This document shows positions 22,866 to 32,947 of a DNA stretch of 64,000 nt, piece by piece. Each line of letters opens with the position of its first letter. Within the stretch, counting starts at the first letter, position 1. Source of the DNA: Chitinophaga costaii. Lineage in GTDB: Bacteria; Bacteroidota; Bacteroidia; Chitinophagales; Chitinophagaceae. The position numbers were made by a program, and so were the translations under genes. The stretch is from contig NZ_FMAR01000015.1 of assembly GCF_900094705.1 (NCBI RefSeq), positions 62,001 to 126,000 of the forward strand. Direction: 5' to 3'. Below the pieces are notes generated by a model. The model was not told where the DNA came from. It saw nothing but the letters and a program-made list of their open reading frames with translations, and searched no databases.

Positions 22866-24062
22866 ATGCTTGTGAAGAAAACTACTATTACAAAACCGGC
22901 CTCCAGGGCCACCGCGCTGCTGGCTACAGCCGGACTCCTGCTCTCCGCCCTGCTCTATAGCAGTTGTGGACATTCGAACGCGGAGGGCAATTACCAGCCG
23001 CCCATAACAACCTTGCCGGTATTTCAGGTAACTGCTTCCGATGCCCATACTACTGAAGAATATACAGCATCGCTGGAAGGCACGCAGAACGTGGAAGTAC
23101 GTGCGCAGGTAGATGGATACCTGTCCAAAATTTATGTAGACGAAGGTGCTTATGTAACAAAAGGGCAGCCGCTGTTTAAGATAGATGACCGCAGTTACAG
23201 CGAGCAATACAACAATGCCGGTGCCAGCTTGCAAGCCGCTAAAGCCAATGTGGAGAAAGCCCATATCGAAGTAGAACGTATGGCCCCCCTGGTGGCACAT
23301 AACGTAATTTCTGATGTGCAGCTTAAAACTGCGCAAGCTGTGTATGATGCCGCAAAAGCCCAACTGGCGCAAGCGCAGGCCGCACAAGGTAATGCAGCCA
23401 TTAACCTGGGCTACACCACCGTGCTGGCACCGGCTAGTGGTTTTATTGGTAAGATTCCTTACAAAACCGGTAGCCTGGTAGGTCGCAGCGAACCGCAGCC
23501 CCTTACCATGCTCTCTGATGTAAAAAGCGTATATGCTTATTTCTCGATGAGCGAAAGCGCTTTCCTGAACTTTGTAAGTGGTCAGCCTGGTAAAACCGTC
23601 CAGGAAAAAGTAAAAGCGATGCCACCCGTAGAACTTATTCTTGCAGATGGCAGCCTGTATCCGGAGAAAGGCCGGGTGGAAACGGTAGAAGGCCAGTTCG
23701 ATAAAGGTACTGGCAGCATCAGCTTCCGCGCCATCTTCCCTAACAACGAGGGCATCCTGCGCTCCGGCAACACCGGTAGGGTACGCATTACTTCCCAGCA
23801 CACCGGCACCATCCTGCTACCGGAAGAAGCCACCTTTGAACTGCAAGACAAGATCTTTGTTTTTGCAGTGGGCGATAGCAATAAAGTGTCGAGCAAACCA
23901 ATTGTGGTGAAAGGACACAGTGGCAACTTCTACCTGGTAGACCAAGGGGTGAAACCTGGGGATAAGATCGTGTTCACAGGCCTGGACCGGCTGCACGATG
24001 GTGCGGTGATACAGCCGCAGCCCATATCGCTCGATAGCCTTTTGAAGACAAAGCCGCTCTAA
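22866..24062 (+). CDS. RND efflux periplasmic adaptor
   Basis: A 398-residue membrane fusion protein of the AcrA/MexA type. It begins with a lipoprotein signal (LLYSSC lipobox near residue 36). The biotinyl-lipoyl halves are at VEVRAQVDGYLSKIYVDEGAYVTKGQPLFKID and TTVLAPASGFIGKIP; an alpha-hairpin of about 70 residues lies between them, followed by beta-barrel and MP domains. It links the inner-membrane pump encoded at 24300 to the OprM-type channel at 27475. An unusual 237-base gap with an inverted repeat separates it from the pump gene. Normal length. Confidence 0.95.
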   Translation: MLVKKTTITKPASRATALLATAGLLLSALLYSSCGHSNAEGNYQPPITTLPVFQVTASDAHTTEEYTASLEGTQNVEVRAQVDGYLSKIYVDEGAYVTKGQPLFKIDDRSYSEQYNNAGASLQAAKANVEKAHIEVERMAPLVAHNVISDVQLKTAQAVYDAAKAQLAQAQAAQGNAAINLGYTTVLAPASGFIGKIPYKTGSLVGRSEPQPLTMLSDVKSVYAYFSMSESAFLNFVSGQPGKTVQEKVKAMPPVELILADGSLYPEKGRVETVEGQFDKGTGSISFRAIFPNNEGILRSGNTGRVRITSQHTGTILLPEEATFELQDKIFVFAVGDSNKVSSKPIVVKGHSGNFYLVDQGVKPGDKIVFTGLDRLHDGAVIQPQPISLDSLLKTKPL

Positions 24063-24093
24063 AATTTATATTCAGTATCAGGTTGTAAAATGT

Positions 24094-24212
24094 ACGGGTG
24101 TCCTGCCGCAACGATCAGCGTTGCTGCTGCCAGATAAACTAAGCCCATACGCCAACATACAATGACACGAAAGCCTTGTACGGCATCGTTATCATTGCGG
24201 CAGGGCATCCGT
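24094..24212. repeat. Inverted-repeat element between adaptor and pump genes
   Basis: A 22-base left arm (24094-24115, containing TCCTGCCGCAA) and right arm (24191-24212, containing TTGCGGCAGGG) are inverted copies with 19 of 22 positions the same; two of the three mismatches are G-U compatible in RNA. The spacer is 75 bases. No T-run follows and no clear target duplication flanks it. It could be a MITE or REP-like remnant, or a long RNA hairpin that sets the adaptor/pump ratio. Confidence 0.6.
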
Positions 24213-24299
24213 TATTTTTAGGTACTGCTTACATTTTACTGCATTGCCTGATGCCGGTATTACTCGCTATGCGTATTACACGCCTGGCATAAAAAAATC

Positions 24300-27200
24300 A
24301 TGATGCTTAAGAAATTTATTGAAAGGCCGGTGTTATCAACGGTCATCTCTATCATATTGACCTTACTCGGTGTACTGTCGCTACTCTCCCTGCCCATTAC
24401 GCAGTTTCCCGACATTGCCCCGCCCTGTGTGCAGGTAACCGCCTCTTACCCCGGCGCCAACGCTGAAGTAGTAGCCCGTGCAGTGGCAACGCCCATTGAG
24501 GAAGCGGTGAATGGGGTGGAGAACATGACGTACATGACTTCCAATTCCAGCAACGATGGTACTATGACGCTGAGCGTATTTTTCAAACTCGGTACCAACC
24601 CCGATCTGGCAGCGGTGAACGTACAGAACCGCGTATCCAAAGCTACCAGCCAGATTCCGGCAGAAGTTGTGAACGCAGGGATAGCTACCCAGAAACAACA
24701 AAACAGTATGATCATGGTAATCGGGCTGAAAGCAACCGACTCCACGTTCGACGAAACGTTTCTACAGAACTATGCTAAGATCAACATTGTACCGGAATTG
24801 CAGCGTATTCCCGGTGTAGGCCAGGCCCAGATATTCGGTTCCAAGGATTATTCCATGCGCATCTGGCTGAAACCAGAACGTCTTACGGCCAACAATCTTT
24901 CCGCACAGGATGTGCTGACGGCAATTAAAGACCAGAACCTGGAAGCAGCGCCGGGCCGTTTTGGACAGAGCAGCAAGGAAGCATTTGAATATGTATTAAA
25001 GTACAAAGGCAAGTTGAATAAAAACGCTGATTACGAAAATATTGTTCTCAAGGCCAATGCAGATGGTTCCATCCTTCGTCTCAGAGACGTGGCCCGCGTA
25101 GAGTTTGGCTCTTTCAGTTATGCGTCTAGTTCAAATATCAATGGCCTTCCCGGTGCCGGTATTGCCATCTTCCAAACCGCAGGCTCTAACGCTAACGATA
25201 TCCTAACTTCCGCCAATTCGCTGATGGATAAAGCGGCCACCAACTTTCCCAAAGGCATGGAGTATGTAACCATTTATTCCTCCAAGGAATTTTTGGACGC
25301 CTCCATAGAACAGGTGGTTCATACCCTGATCGAAGCATTTGTTCTGGTGTTTATCGTGGTGTTTGTATTTCTGCAGGATTTCCGCTCCACACTTATTCCC
25401 GCCATTGCGGTGCCGGTTGCTATTATCGGTACTTTCTTTTTTATGCAGGTGTTTGGATTTACCATTAACCTGCTTACATTGTTCGCCCTGATCCTGGCTA
25501 TTGGTATTGTGGTGGATGATGCCATCGTGGTGGTGGAAGCAGTGCATGCTAAAATGGAGCATACCCATTTGCCCGCCCGGGAAGCCACCATCTCTTCCAT
25601 GAATGATATATCGGGTGCCATTATCTCCATCACGCTGGTAATGGCTGCGGTGTTTATACCAGTGGGCTTCATGAATGGCCCGGCGGGGGTGTTTTACCGC
25701 CAATTTGCCTTTACACTGGCCATCTCCATCCTGATCTCGGCCATGAACGCTCTTACCTTGAGCCCTGCCCTGTGCGCACTGTTCCTGAAGAACACGCATG
25801 CAGCAGGCGACCATAAGGAAGACAAAGGTTTTGGTAAACGCTTCTTCACTGCGTTCAATACCGGCTTCACCGCCATGACCAATAAATACCAGCGCAGCCT
25901 GCAATTCCTGTTCCGCCGCAAATGGGTGGCTATTGCCGGCCTGCTGGCGGTAACGCTGATCACCGTGGTACTCATACGCAGAACGCCGTCTGGCTTTATC
26001 CCTACGGAAGACCAGGGCTTTATCATCTATTCTGTAAACCTGCCGCCCGGTGCTTCGCTGGATCGCTCGGAAACGGTGATGGATAAGATCAACGCCATCC
26101 TGAAAACTGAACCGGAAGTGCAAAGGAACGTAGCCATCACCGGGATGAATATTATTACTAATTCCAACAGTGCTAATTATGGAGTAGGCTTTATTCGCCT
26201 GAAACCTTATAAGGAACGTGGCCTGGTAAAAGACATCAATGCCATTATGGGCATACTCAATGGTAAATTAAGTGCCATTAAGGAAGCCGGTATCTTCCTG
26301 CTTACCATGCCCACTGTACAAGGTTTTGGTAACACCTCCGGTTTTGAATTTATGTTACAAGACCGCACCGGCAATGGAGACCTGGCCAAACTGAATACCA
26401 CAGCCAATAACTTTATCGGGGAACTGATGAAACGCAAGGAGATTGCTTATGCATTCACCACGTTCAGCACCGGCAATCCGCAATACCAGATAGATGTAAA
26501 CCAGGAAAAGGCCAAGCAACTGGGTGTTAATGTATCCGACCTGTTGCAAACGCTTTCCGTGTACTACGGGAGTAGTCTGGTGTCCGACTTTAGCCGCTTC
26601 GGTAAGTTTTACCGCGTGGTAGTGCAGGCCGATGTTGCATCCCGTGCCGAGCCGGAATCACTTAATAATATTTATGTGAAAAACGGCGACGGCCAGATGG
26701 TGGTAGCCTCCACGCTGGTAAGCCTGCGCAGGGTGTATGGGCCTGAAACCATTGCCCGTAATAACCTATTCACGGCAGTAACCATCAATGGTATGGCTAA
26801 ACCAGGCTTTAGCTCCGGTGATGCGATCAAGGCCATACAGGAAGTGGCGGCACAATCTATGCCGCGTGGTTACGCCTACGAATGGACGGGCATGACACGC
26901 GAGGAAATTGGCGCAGGGTCGCAAACGGGTGTCATCTTTGTACTCTGTATCATTTTCGTGTACTTTTTGCTGGCAGGCCAGTATGAAAGTTATATTCTGC
27001 CACTGGCCGTCATACTGAGTATTCCTACCGGTTTAATGGGGGTATTTATTTTCATTGACCTCACGGGTATTGAAAATAATATCTACGTGCAGGTGGGCCT
27101 GATCATGCTGGTAGGCCTGCTGGCCAAGAACGCCATCCTGATCGTGGAATACGCGGTACAGCGCAGGACTGCGGGCATGGGCCTGATGGAAAGTGCGCTG

Positions 27201-27452
27201 GAGGCAGCCCGTCTGCGTTTGCGCCCTATCCTGATGACCTCCTTTGCCTTCATCGCAGGCCTGCTGCCACTGCTGCGCGCACAAGGTGCATCTGCCCTGG
27301 GTAACCGTTCTATCGGTACCGGCGCTGTAGGCGGCATGTTTACCGGCGTAATCCTGGGTATATTCGTGATCCCCGTGCTGTTCGTTATTTTCCAGGCTTT
27401 GCAGGAAAAAGTAACGGCCCGCAGACCGAAACAAATTACCATCACTGATTAA
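24300..27452 (+). CDS. RND (HAE1-family) efflux pump
   Basis: A 1050-residue inner-membrane proton-driven multidrug pump of the AcrB/MexB type. Twelve hydrophobic segments and two large periplasmic loops are visible. The proton-relay acids are Asp406 and Asp407 in GIVVDDAIVVVEAV. Other family landmarks are GMEYVTIYSS and the FxGxGxxGG-like IGTGAVGGMFTGVILGIF near the end. The ATG at 24300 is followed by another at 24303; either gives the standard N-terminus (MLKKFIERPVLSTVISI). The channel gene starts 22 bases downstream. Confidence 0.97.
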   Translation: MMLKKFIERPVLSTVISIILTLLGVLSLLSLPITQFPDIAPPCVQVTASYPGANAEVVARAVATPIEEAVNGVENMTYMTSNSSNDGTMTLSVFFKLGTNPDLAAVNVQNRVSKATSQIPAEVVNAGIATQKQQNSMIMVIGLKATDSTFDETFLQNYAKINIVPELQRIPGVGQAQIFGSKDYSMRIWLKPERLTANNLSAQDVLTAIKDQNLEAAPGRFGQSSKEAFEYVLKYKGKLNKNADYENIVLKANADGSILRLRDVARVEFGSFSYASSSNINGLPGAGIAIFQTAGSNANDILTSANSLMDKAATNFPKGMEYVTIYSSKEFLDASIEQVVHTLIEAFVLVFIVVFVFLQDFRSTLIPAIAVPVAIIGTFFFMQVFGFTINLLTLFALILAIGIVVDDAIVVVEAVHAKMEHTHLPAREATISSMNDISGAIISITLVMAAVFIPVGFMNGPAGVFYRQFAFTLAISILISAMNALTLSPALCALFLKNTHAAGDHKEDKGFGKRFFTAFNTGFTAMTNKYQRSLQFLFRRKWVAIAGLLAVTLITVVLIRRTPSGFIPTEDQGFIIYSVNLPPGASLDRSETVMDKINAILKTEPEVQRNVAITGMNIITNSNSANYGVGFIRLKPYKERGLVKDINAIMGILNGKLSAIKEAGIFLLTMPTVQGFGNTSGFEFMLQDRTGNGDLAKLNTTANNFIGELMKRKEIAYAFTTFSTGNPQYQIDVNQEKAKQLGVNVSDLLQTLSVYYGSSLVSDFSRFGKFYRVVVQADVASRAEPESLNNIYVKNGDGQMVVASTLVSLRRVYGPETIARNNLFTAVTINGMAKPGFSSGDAIKAIQEVAAQSMPRGYAYEWTGMTREEIGAGSQTGVIFVLCIIFVYFLLAGQYESYILPLAVILSIPTGLMGVFIFIDLTGIENNIYVQVGLIMLVGLLAKNAILIVEYAVQRRTAGMGLMESALEAARLRLRPILMTSFAFIAGLLPLLRAQGASALGNRSIGTGAVGGMFTGVILGIFVIPVLFVIFQALQEKVTARRPKQITITD

Positions 27453-27474
27453 CTGATTTATCAATAAGATTTTT

Positions 27475-28887
27475 ATGAGAAAATCCATTCCTCTATATAC
27501 ATCTTTTCTGCTGCTAGCGGTAGGTCTGTGGGCCTGCCGCGCCGGCAGAAACTATGTGCAACCGACGTTGCCTTTACCCGCCCAGTTTCAGACGGCTACC
27601 GCCGATACGCTGAGCGTTGGCGACACACAATGGAAGCAATTTTTTACAGACACCGCCCTGCTATCACTGATCGACACTGGTCTTAAGAATAACTACGATC
27701 TTCAACTGGCCATCACCCGCATAGATGCTGCCGGAGAACAGGTGAAACAAGCCCGCGCTGCCTTTATCCCTACGGTAAATGCCTCGGTGGGCGCACAAAC
27801 CAGTTACCTGTCAAAAAACAGCCTGAATGGCCTAAGTACCACGCAGTTCCTCGGTAAAGATCATATCGAAGATTACAGCGTGCAGCTAGGTGTGAGCTGG
27901 GAAGTGGATGTATGGGGAAAGCTGCGCCGCCAGAAAGAGGCAGTGGTGGCAAACTACCTGCAAACCTATGAAGCGAAAAAAGCCGTGCAAACCCGACTGG
28001 TGTCTGATATCGCTACCGCTTATTATAACCTGCTGATGCTGGACGAACAATTAGCCATCGCACATCATAACGTACAGCTAGGCGATAGCATTTTATCCAT
28101 CATTGAATTACAGAAAACCGCCGGCGATGCTACCCAGTTGGCCGTAGAACAGGCCTACGTACAGCGCCAGGCCGCTGCGGTGCTGGTGCCACAATTGCAG
28201 CGCAGCATTGCCCTGCAGGAAAATGGATTGCATATTCTCACCGGTACCTTACCCGGCCCTGTGCCTTCCCGGGGCTATCTGCGCGCCATTGCCGTGGCAG
28301 ACCAACTGAGCGCCGGCATACCGGCCAACCTGGTAAGCCGCCGTCCAGACGTGCGCGCCAATGAATTACTGCTCGTAGCAGCCAATGCATCCGTGGGCGC
28401 AGCACAGGCTAATATGTACCCCGTACTGAGCATCACCGCCGGCGGCGGGCTAGACGCTTTCAAGGCCAGCAACTGGTTTAATATTCCCAACTCCTTGTTT
28501 GGCATGGTGGCTGGCTCTATTGCGCAGCCGCTGCTGCAACACCGGCAGTTAAAGACACAGTATGAAGTAGCGAAAATTAACCGCGAACAAGCCGTGATCA
28601 CCTTTAAACAATCGGTACTGAATGCGGTAGGGGAAGTTGCTAACGCACTCGCTTCTATAGACCACCTGGGAGAACAGGAAGCCATTACCAGCAATCGCAT
28701 AGATACCCTGCAACTGGCTATTTTTAATGCCAGCCTGCTGTACAAAGCAGGTATGGCCAATTACCTGGAAGTTATCACCGCACAGAGTAACCTGTTGCAA
28801 AGCCAGCTTGATTTTGCCGATATACGCCGTCAGCGTTTGTCTGCCAATGTGGAGCTGTACCGGGCCTTGGGTGGTGGTTGGAAATAA
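27475..28887 (+). CDS. Outer-membrane efflux channel (NodT/OprM type)
   Basis: A 470-residue TolC-superfamily lipoprotein (LWACRAG lipobox near residue 20). It has the two repeated coiled-coil/beta modules of the family; SRRPDVRANELLLVAANASVGAAQANMYP (near residue 283) and AGMANYLEVITAQSNLLQSQLDFADIRRQRL near the C-terminus are NodT/OprM signatures. It completes the tripartite pump encoded by the two genes upstream. A strong terminator follows at 29023-29058. Confidence 0.95.
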   Translation: MRKSIPLYTSFLLLAVGLWACRAGRNYVQPTLPLPAQFQTATADTLSVGDTQWKQFFTDTALLSLIDTGLKNNYDLQLAITRIDAAGEQVKQARAAFIPTVNASVGAQTSYLSKNSLNGLSTTQFLGKDHIEDYSVQLGVSWEVDVWGKLRRQKEAVVANYLQTYEAKKAVQTRLVSDIATAYYNLLMLDEQLAIAHHNVQLGDSILSIIELQKTAGDATQLAVEQAYVQRQAAAVLVPQLQRSIALQENGLHILTGTLPGPVPSRGYLRAIAVADQLSAGIPANLVSRRPDVRANELLLVAANASVGAAQANMYPVLSITAGGGLDAFKASNWFNIPNSLFGMVAGSIAQPLLQHRQLKTQYEVAKINREQAVITFKQSVLNAVGEVANALASIDHLGEQEAITSNRIDTLQLAIFNASLLYKAGMANYLEVITAQSNLLQSQLDFADIRRQRLSANVELYRALGGGWK

Positions 28888-29022
28888 TATAAAATTGCGG
28901 CGTTGCACAAGGTGTTTATCAAGAAACGGCACTATATAACGAATGGCATTTCACTACTGCTTTGTGTGACGCCGTGATTATTTTGATTGTGTTAGTAGTT
29001 AATGGGTTCTTTTGAAAATCAG

Positions 29023-29058
29023 GAGGCCGTTCCCTTTCATGTGGAACGGCCTCTCTTT
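29023..29058 (+). terminator. Rho-independent terminator of the RND operon
   Basis: GAGGCCGTTCC and GGAACGGCCTC pair perfectly over 11 bases around a 9-base loop, followed by TCTTTAA. It ends the RND operon, 136 bases after the channel gene, and faces the convergent LytTR gene. Confidence 0.9.
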
Positions 29059-29168
29059 AAGGGATGCCCATGGGTCATTTGTACAGTATGGAACATGGAC
29101 CGGTGATGATTAAACGGAGGGGATACGTGCGGTAATGATGTGCGCCCGTCCTGCTATTGCCATGCTAT

Positions 29169-29912
29169 TCAAAATTTCAAAAACTTCATCAAGCCATCTT
29201 TCCGCCGGCGCGATACATCGATGAAAGTGCCATTTTTCATTTCCACCTGGCCGCCATCTCCTTTTATATATCGCTTCACGTAATGAATATTGATCAGGTG
29301 CGAGTGGTGAAGCCGGAAAAATAAGTCGGAAGGCAGCAATTCCTCAAACTCTTTTAATGTTCTGCTGGCAGTGAGTTTCGTGCCGTTGTTAAAAAACAAA
29401 ACGGAATAATTACTATGCGCTTCTACCCGCACAATCTCATTGATGTCATAAAGATGCATACCACTCTTGTCGGAAATAGCAATCTTGTTGTGCAAATTTT
29501 TATGCTCCAGGTTATGCTGTAAGGCCATTAAACGTTCCTGGGTAGAGCTATTTATTTTCCCTTCTGCTATCCGGTCAATGGCGGCCCGGAGTTCTTCGAT
29601 ATCTACCGGCTTTAATAAGTAATCGAAAGCTGCATAGCGGATAGCCTTTATCGCATAATGATCGTAAGCGGTGGTAAATATCAAATTAAACTGCTTTCGC
29701 ACCAGTAATTCCAGCATGTCAAACCCATTGAGCCGTGGCATTTCGATATCCAGAAATACCACCTCCGGTTGCACCTGTTCTATCAGTTGTATGCCCTCCT
29801 CGCCGTCGCTGGCTTCGCCCAGGAGTATTACATCAGGACAATAGCTGGATATCTTTTGCCGCAGGGCTATCCGACCCTTTAATTCATCATCTATAATGAT
29901 AGCTGTTATCAT
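29169..29912 (-). CDS. LytTR-family response regulator
   Basis: A 247-residue two-domain regulator. The receiver domain (about residues 1-120) has the acidic pair DDE at the start, the phospho-acceptor Asp55 in VFLDIEMP and a KPVDIEEL lysine. The LytTR DNA-binding domain (about residues 145-245) shows VRVEAHSNYSVLFFNNGTKL and FFRLHHSHLINIHYVKRY. LytTR proteins bind asymmetric direct repeats. The ATG at 29912 overlaps the stop of the kinase gene by one base (TGATG), so it is translationally coupled to its cognate sensor. Confidence 0.95.
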   Translation of the reverse strand: MITAIIIDDELKGRIALRQKISSYCPDVILLGEASDGEEGIQLIEQVQPEVVFLDIEMPRLNGFDMLELLVRKQFNLIFTTAYDHYAIKAIRYAAFDYLLKPVDIEELRAAIDRIAEGKINSSTQERLMALQHNLEHKNLHNKIAISDKSGMHLYDINEIVRVEAHSNYSVLFFNNGTKLTASRTLKEFEELLPSDLFFRLHHSHLINIHYVKRYIKGDGGQVEMKNGTFIDVSRRRKDGLMKFLKF

Positions 29913-32900
29913 CAACTATATTTTACAGTTACAACTACACGCGTGCCTGTTGGGATGCCATTTTCCTGAAGGTCTGTAATTATTACGGGAATTTTGTCGT
30001 CGCCATTAAATAGTTCCACCCGGTTCCAGCTCAGTTCCATGCCGTAAGGCTGGTGGGTGCGGTTACGCCTTCTGGCTGCATCACGCCCTACGCCATTGTC
30101 TTCAATAGTATAACACAGGTATTCCCCTTCTTGTTTCACGGTAATACAAAGTTTGCCACCACCGTCCCGCCGGTTGCGCAATCCATGTAATATGGAATTT
30201 TCAACATAAGGTTGAATAATCAGGGACGGCACTTTGTAATTTTCTTCTAATAACTGGTCTTCCACATTTATTTCAGCAACGAATGCGTGCTCTGTACGTA
30301 ATTGCTCCAGGTCGATATACAACCGCAATGTTTCCAAATCTTGCGATAGCGTAGTATTAGGGTGCTGCGAACTTTCTAGAATATTGCGTATTAGTTTTGC
30401 AAACTTGTTAAGACTTACGGTAGCCAGGTATTTATCATCACACTGTATCAAGGCATCTATACTGTTAATGCAGTTGAAAATAAAATGAGGATTCATTTGC
30501 GCCCGTAAAGCCATCATCTCCGTTTGTGCGAGCTGCTGTTTCATGCGCGACTCTTTTTTTACCCCACCAATATACCAAAGTATTCCCCCCAGTATGGCCA
30601 ATACCAGCATGGTAGTACACAGTAACCGGAACCACCAAACTTTCCAGAATGGAGGGGTAATTATAATTTGTATGGATACTTCCCCTGTTAAGTGCCCAGC
30701 AATAGATGCTTTTACGTGGAAAATATATTTACCGGCATCCAGGTCGGTATAGTTTGCATAGCCTGCCGGCCCGCCATGCACCCAATCGTTATCAACCCCA
30801 TCTAGCCGGTAATAATAATTTGTTTGTACGGTAGTGGAATACCGGAGATCTGAAAATTCTATTGTGATAAAGTTTTGCCGGTAGGATAACTTTACCGGCA
30901 GATTATCCTGTAGCAAAGAATCGATAGGCAACAAGTCTGTCAGTACTTTAAACCCGGTAATAGATACGCTACCTCTGGCATGGGATATACGTAAAGTGTC
31001 GGGGTTAAACATCAATACTTCCGAGAAACTCCAGGCAAACCAATTACCCTTCCGGGAGATCATAAAATGTTCTCCACGAAATACATCTCTCATCAGTCCT
31101 TTGGCCGGCCGGTATGCGGCAAACTGTTTTTGCTGTGGGATGTAAAACCCTATATTATGGTTTCCCGTAAACCAGATGTTGTTATCCTTATCTTTTCTTA
31201 CCGCCGCCGCAGTGGTAAATGGCTGTTCATTGTGGAACTGAATTTTTGAAAAACTGCCGCTCCACTTATTAAATAAATAAATGCCTGCATTTTCCGTACC
31301 CAATATCAGCGTACTGTCGTTATAGTTATCCACACCGGTAAAATAAATGGAATAATTGGCAGCAGGCTTGTAGGTAGCCGTAAAACTCCGTTTGCGGATA
31401 TCGAATGCGCGAAGCCCTTCCCGCGTAGTTGCCCAGCAAATATCTTTATCTACATACATGCTCACCACAGACGAGCGTTTGATGTCGTTGTCTACAGGAG
31501 GGAGAAATTGCCGGGAAGCCGTGTCCCATACCACAATCCGCCCGCTTTGTAATCCCAATAAGGTATTGCCGCCCGGCTCATGTACCATACAACGGATAGT
31601 AGAATGTCCTAGCGCCGCCGGTTGGCTCGTTTGTACCTGAAGGGTCACGGGATCTATTTGTTGCAGTATGCCCGTCTGGCAACCAGCCCAAACATCTCCT
31701 CCTGGTTGCTGCAATAAACTCCAGATCAGATTTTCATTATATTTCCCTTTGAAAAAAACATGACCCGATACGTGGAAAGTACTGTCGTACCGCGTAATAC
31801 CACCTCCCCAGCTTCCTACCCAGATATCGCTTTTGTTGGTTTCAATAACGGTAGTAATTTGCGCGCCGTTCTTGATGAGCGTGTCCGTTTTGGCATTATG
31901 CACAACGGTAAAATTATTATCATAGGGATTAAATACACTAATTCCTTTATCTGTTCCCAGCCAGATATTTTCATCCCGGTCCTGGAAAATAGTGTTGATC
32001 TGCAGGTTGTATTGTAAGGAAGTTTCATTACCTGGTATTGTAGTAATATATTCAAACTGGTTGGTACCGATATCATATTTTAACAAACCCGCCGTTGCTG
32101 TTGCCAGCCAAATAACACCGCGGCTGTCTTCCATCACATCTGCCACCCAGGCAGGCACGGTATTCTGCACGCCCTGTATATGCAGAATATCTGAAATAGA
32201 ATAGGTATTTAAGGTGCGCGTAGCGATATTGTACCGGTAAAATAAATGTGCCCAACTAATAAACCAGATACCCCCGTGCCGGTCTACCACCATGTTACGG
32301 ATCATACTACCCGGTTCATGCATGCCCGCTAATACGGGGTGGTGTAAGGGATTGTTTTCCGGTGTATACAAGCGGTGGTTTACCGTGTCTACCAGGAAAA
32401 GACCGAAGCCCGGGGCTACCATCCAGCTATCTTTCCCATCAAAATAAAATGTAGCAACTTCCCAGGGGCCCTTTTCATTCTTTTGCAGGCGGTATAAATG
32501 TTCCCGGTAATATTGTAATTTCCAGCGATTGCCGGCACCATCTGTGTAGTCATCTACCTTACCCGATAACGGGACGGGTGAGCCAGTCCGTTTTAAGAAG
32601 TCCCATTGATAAAGGTCAAAATGGCTCTGCGTGTATAAAAGTTTTTCCGGGCTGCCTTTAAAAATCATATTTACTGCAATATCCCCTTCCTGGTTGCCTT
32701 CCCGCAGGCAGCTAAGGAAGCGAATGCCATCATACCGCTGCAATCCTTTGGCAGATCCAATCCATAAATAGCCCCTTTGATCCTGGTTAATGGCCATCAC
32801 CTCATTGCTATTCAACCCATTGTCCTGATCAATATTTCTGAAAATATAGGATCCTGTAGCGGGAGTGGCCCTTGTTTGTTGCGCATACAATTGCAGGGAA

Positions 32901-32947
32901 GTCCATCCGCAGCCAACAACTAAAAATAGCGAGAGCAAGTAACGCAT
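29912..32947 (-). CDS. Propeller-type sensor histidine kinase (LytS-like)
   Basis: A 1011-residue membrane sensor. After the signal peptide (ending about residue 22, LYAQQ) come many two-component-propeller repeats (NGLNSNEVMAINQDQRGYLWIG and similar blocks ending in W-I/L-G) and a Y_Y_Y immunoglobulin-like domain near residue 660-740. One membrane span follows (WWFRLLCTTMLVLAILGGILWYI), then a HisKA_7TM-type kinase with His821 in MNPHFIFN and an HATPase with DNGVGRDAA. Periplasmic propellers in Bacteroidota usually sense glycan fragments. It lacks a fused AraC domain and works through the separate LytTR regulator. The ATG at 32947 gives the signal peptide. Confidence 0.95.
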   Translation of the reverse strand: MRYLLSLFLVVGCGWTSLQLYAQQTRATPATGSYIFRNIDQDNGLNSNEVMAINQDQRGYLWIGSAKGLQRYDGIRFLSCLREGNQEGDIAVNMIFKGSPEKLLYTQSHFDLYQWDFLKRTGSPVPLSGKVDDYTDGAGNRWKLQYYREHLYRLQKNEKGPWEVATFYFDGKDSWMVAPGFGLFLVDTVNHRLYTPENNPLHHPVLAGMHEPGSMIRNMVVDRHGGIWFISWAHLFYRYNIATRTLNTYSISDILHIQGVQNTVPAWVADVMEDSRGVIWLATATAGLLKYDIGTNQFEYITTIPGNETSLQYNLQINTIFQDRDENIWLGTDKGISVFNPYDNNFTVVHNAKTDTLIKNGAQITTVIETNKSDIWVGSWGGGITRYDSTFHVSGHVFFKGKYNENLIWSLLQQPGGDVWAGCQTGILQQIDPVTLQVQTSQPAALGHSTIRCMVHEPGGNTLLGLQSGRIVVWDTASRQFLPPVDNDIKRSSVVSMYVDKDICWATTREGLRAFDIRKRSFTATYKPAANYSIYFTGVDNYNDSTLILGTENAGIYLFNKWSGSFSKIQFHNEQPFTTAAAVRKDKDNNIWFTGNHNIGFYIPQQKQFAAYRPAKGLMRDVFRGEHFMISRKGNWFAWSFSEVLMFNPDTLRISHARGSVSITGFKVLTDLLPIDSLLQDNLPVKLSYRQNFITIEFSDLRYSTTVQTNYYYRLDGVDNDWVHGGPAGYANYTDLDAGKYIFHVKASIAGHLTGEVSIQIIITPPFWKVWWFRLLCTTMLVLAILGGILWYIGGVKKESRMKQQLAQTEMMALRAQMNPHFIFNCINSIDALIQCDDKYLATVSLNKFAKLIRNILESSQHPNTTLSQDLETLRLYIDLEQLRTEHAFVAEINVEDQLLEENYKVPSLIIQPYVENSILHGLRNRRDGGGKLCITVKQEGEYLCYTIEDNGVGRDAARRRNRTHQPYGMELSWNRVELFNGDDKIPVIITDLQENGIPTGTRVVVTVKYS

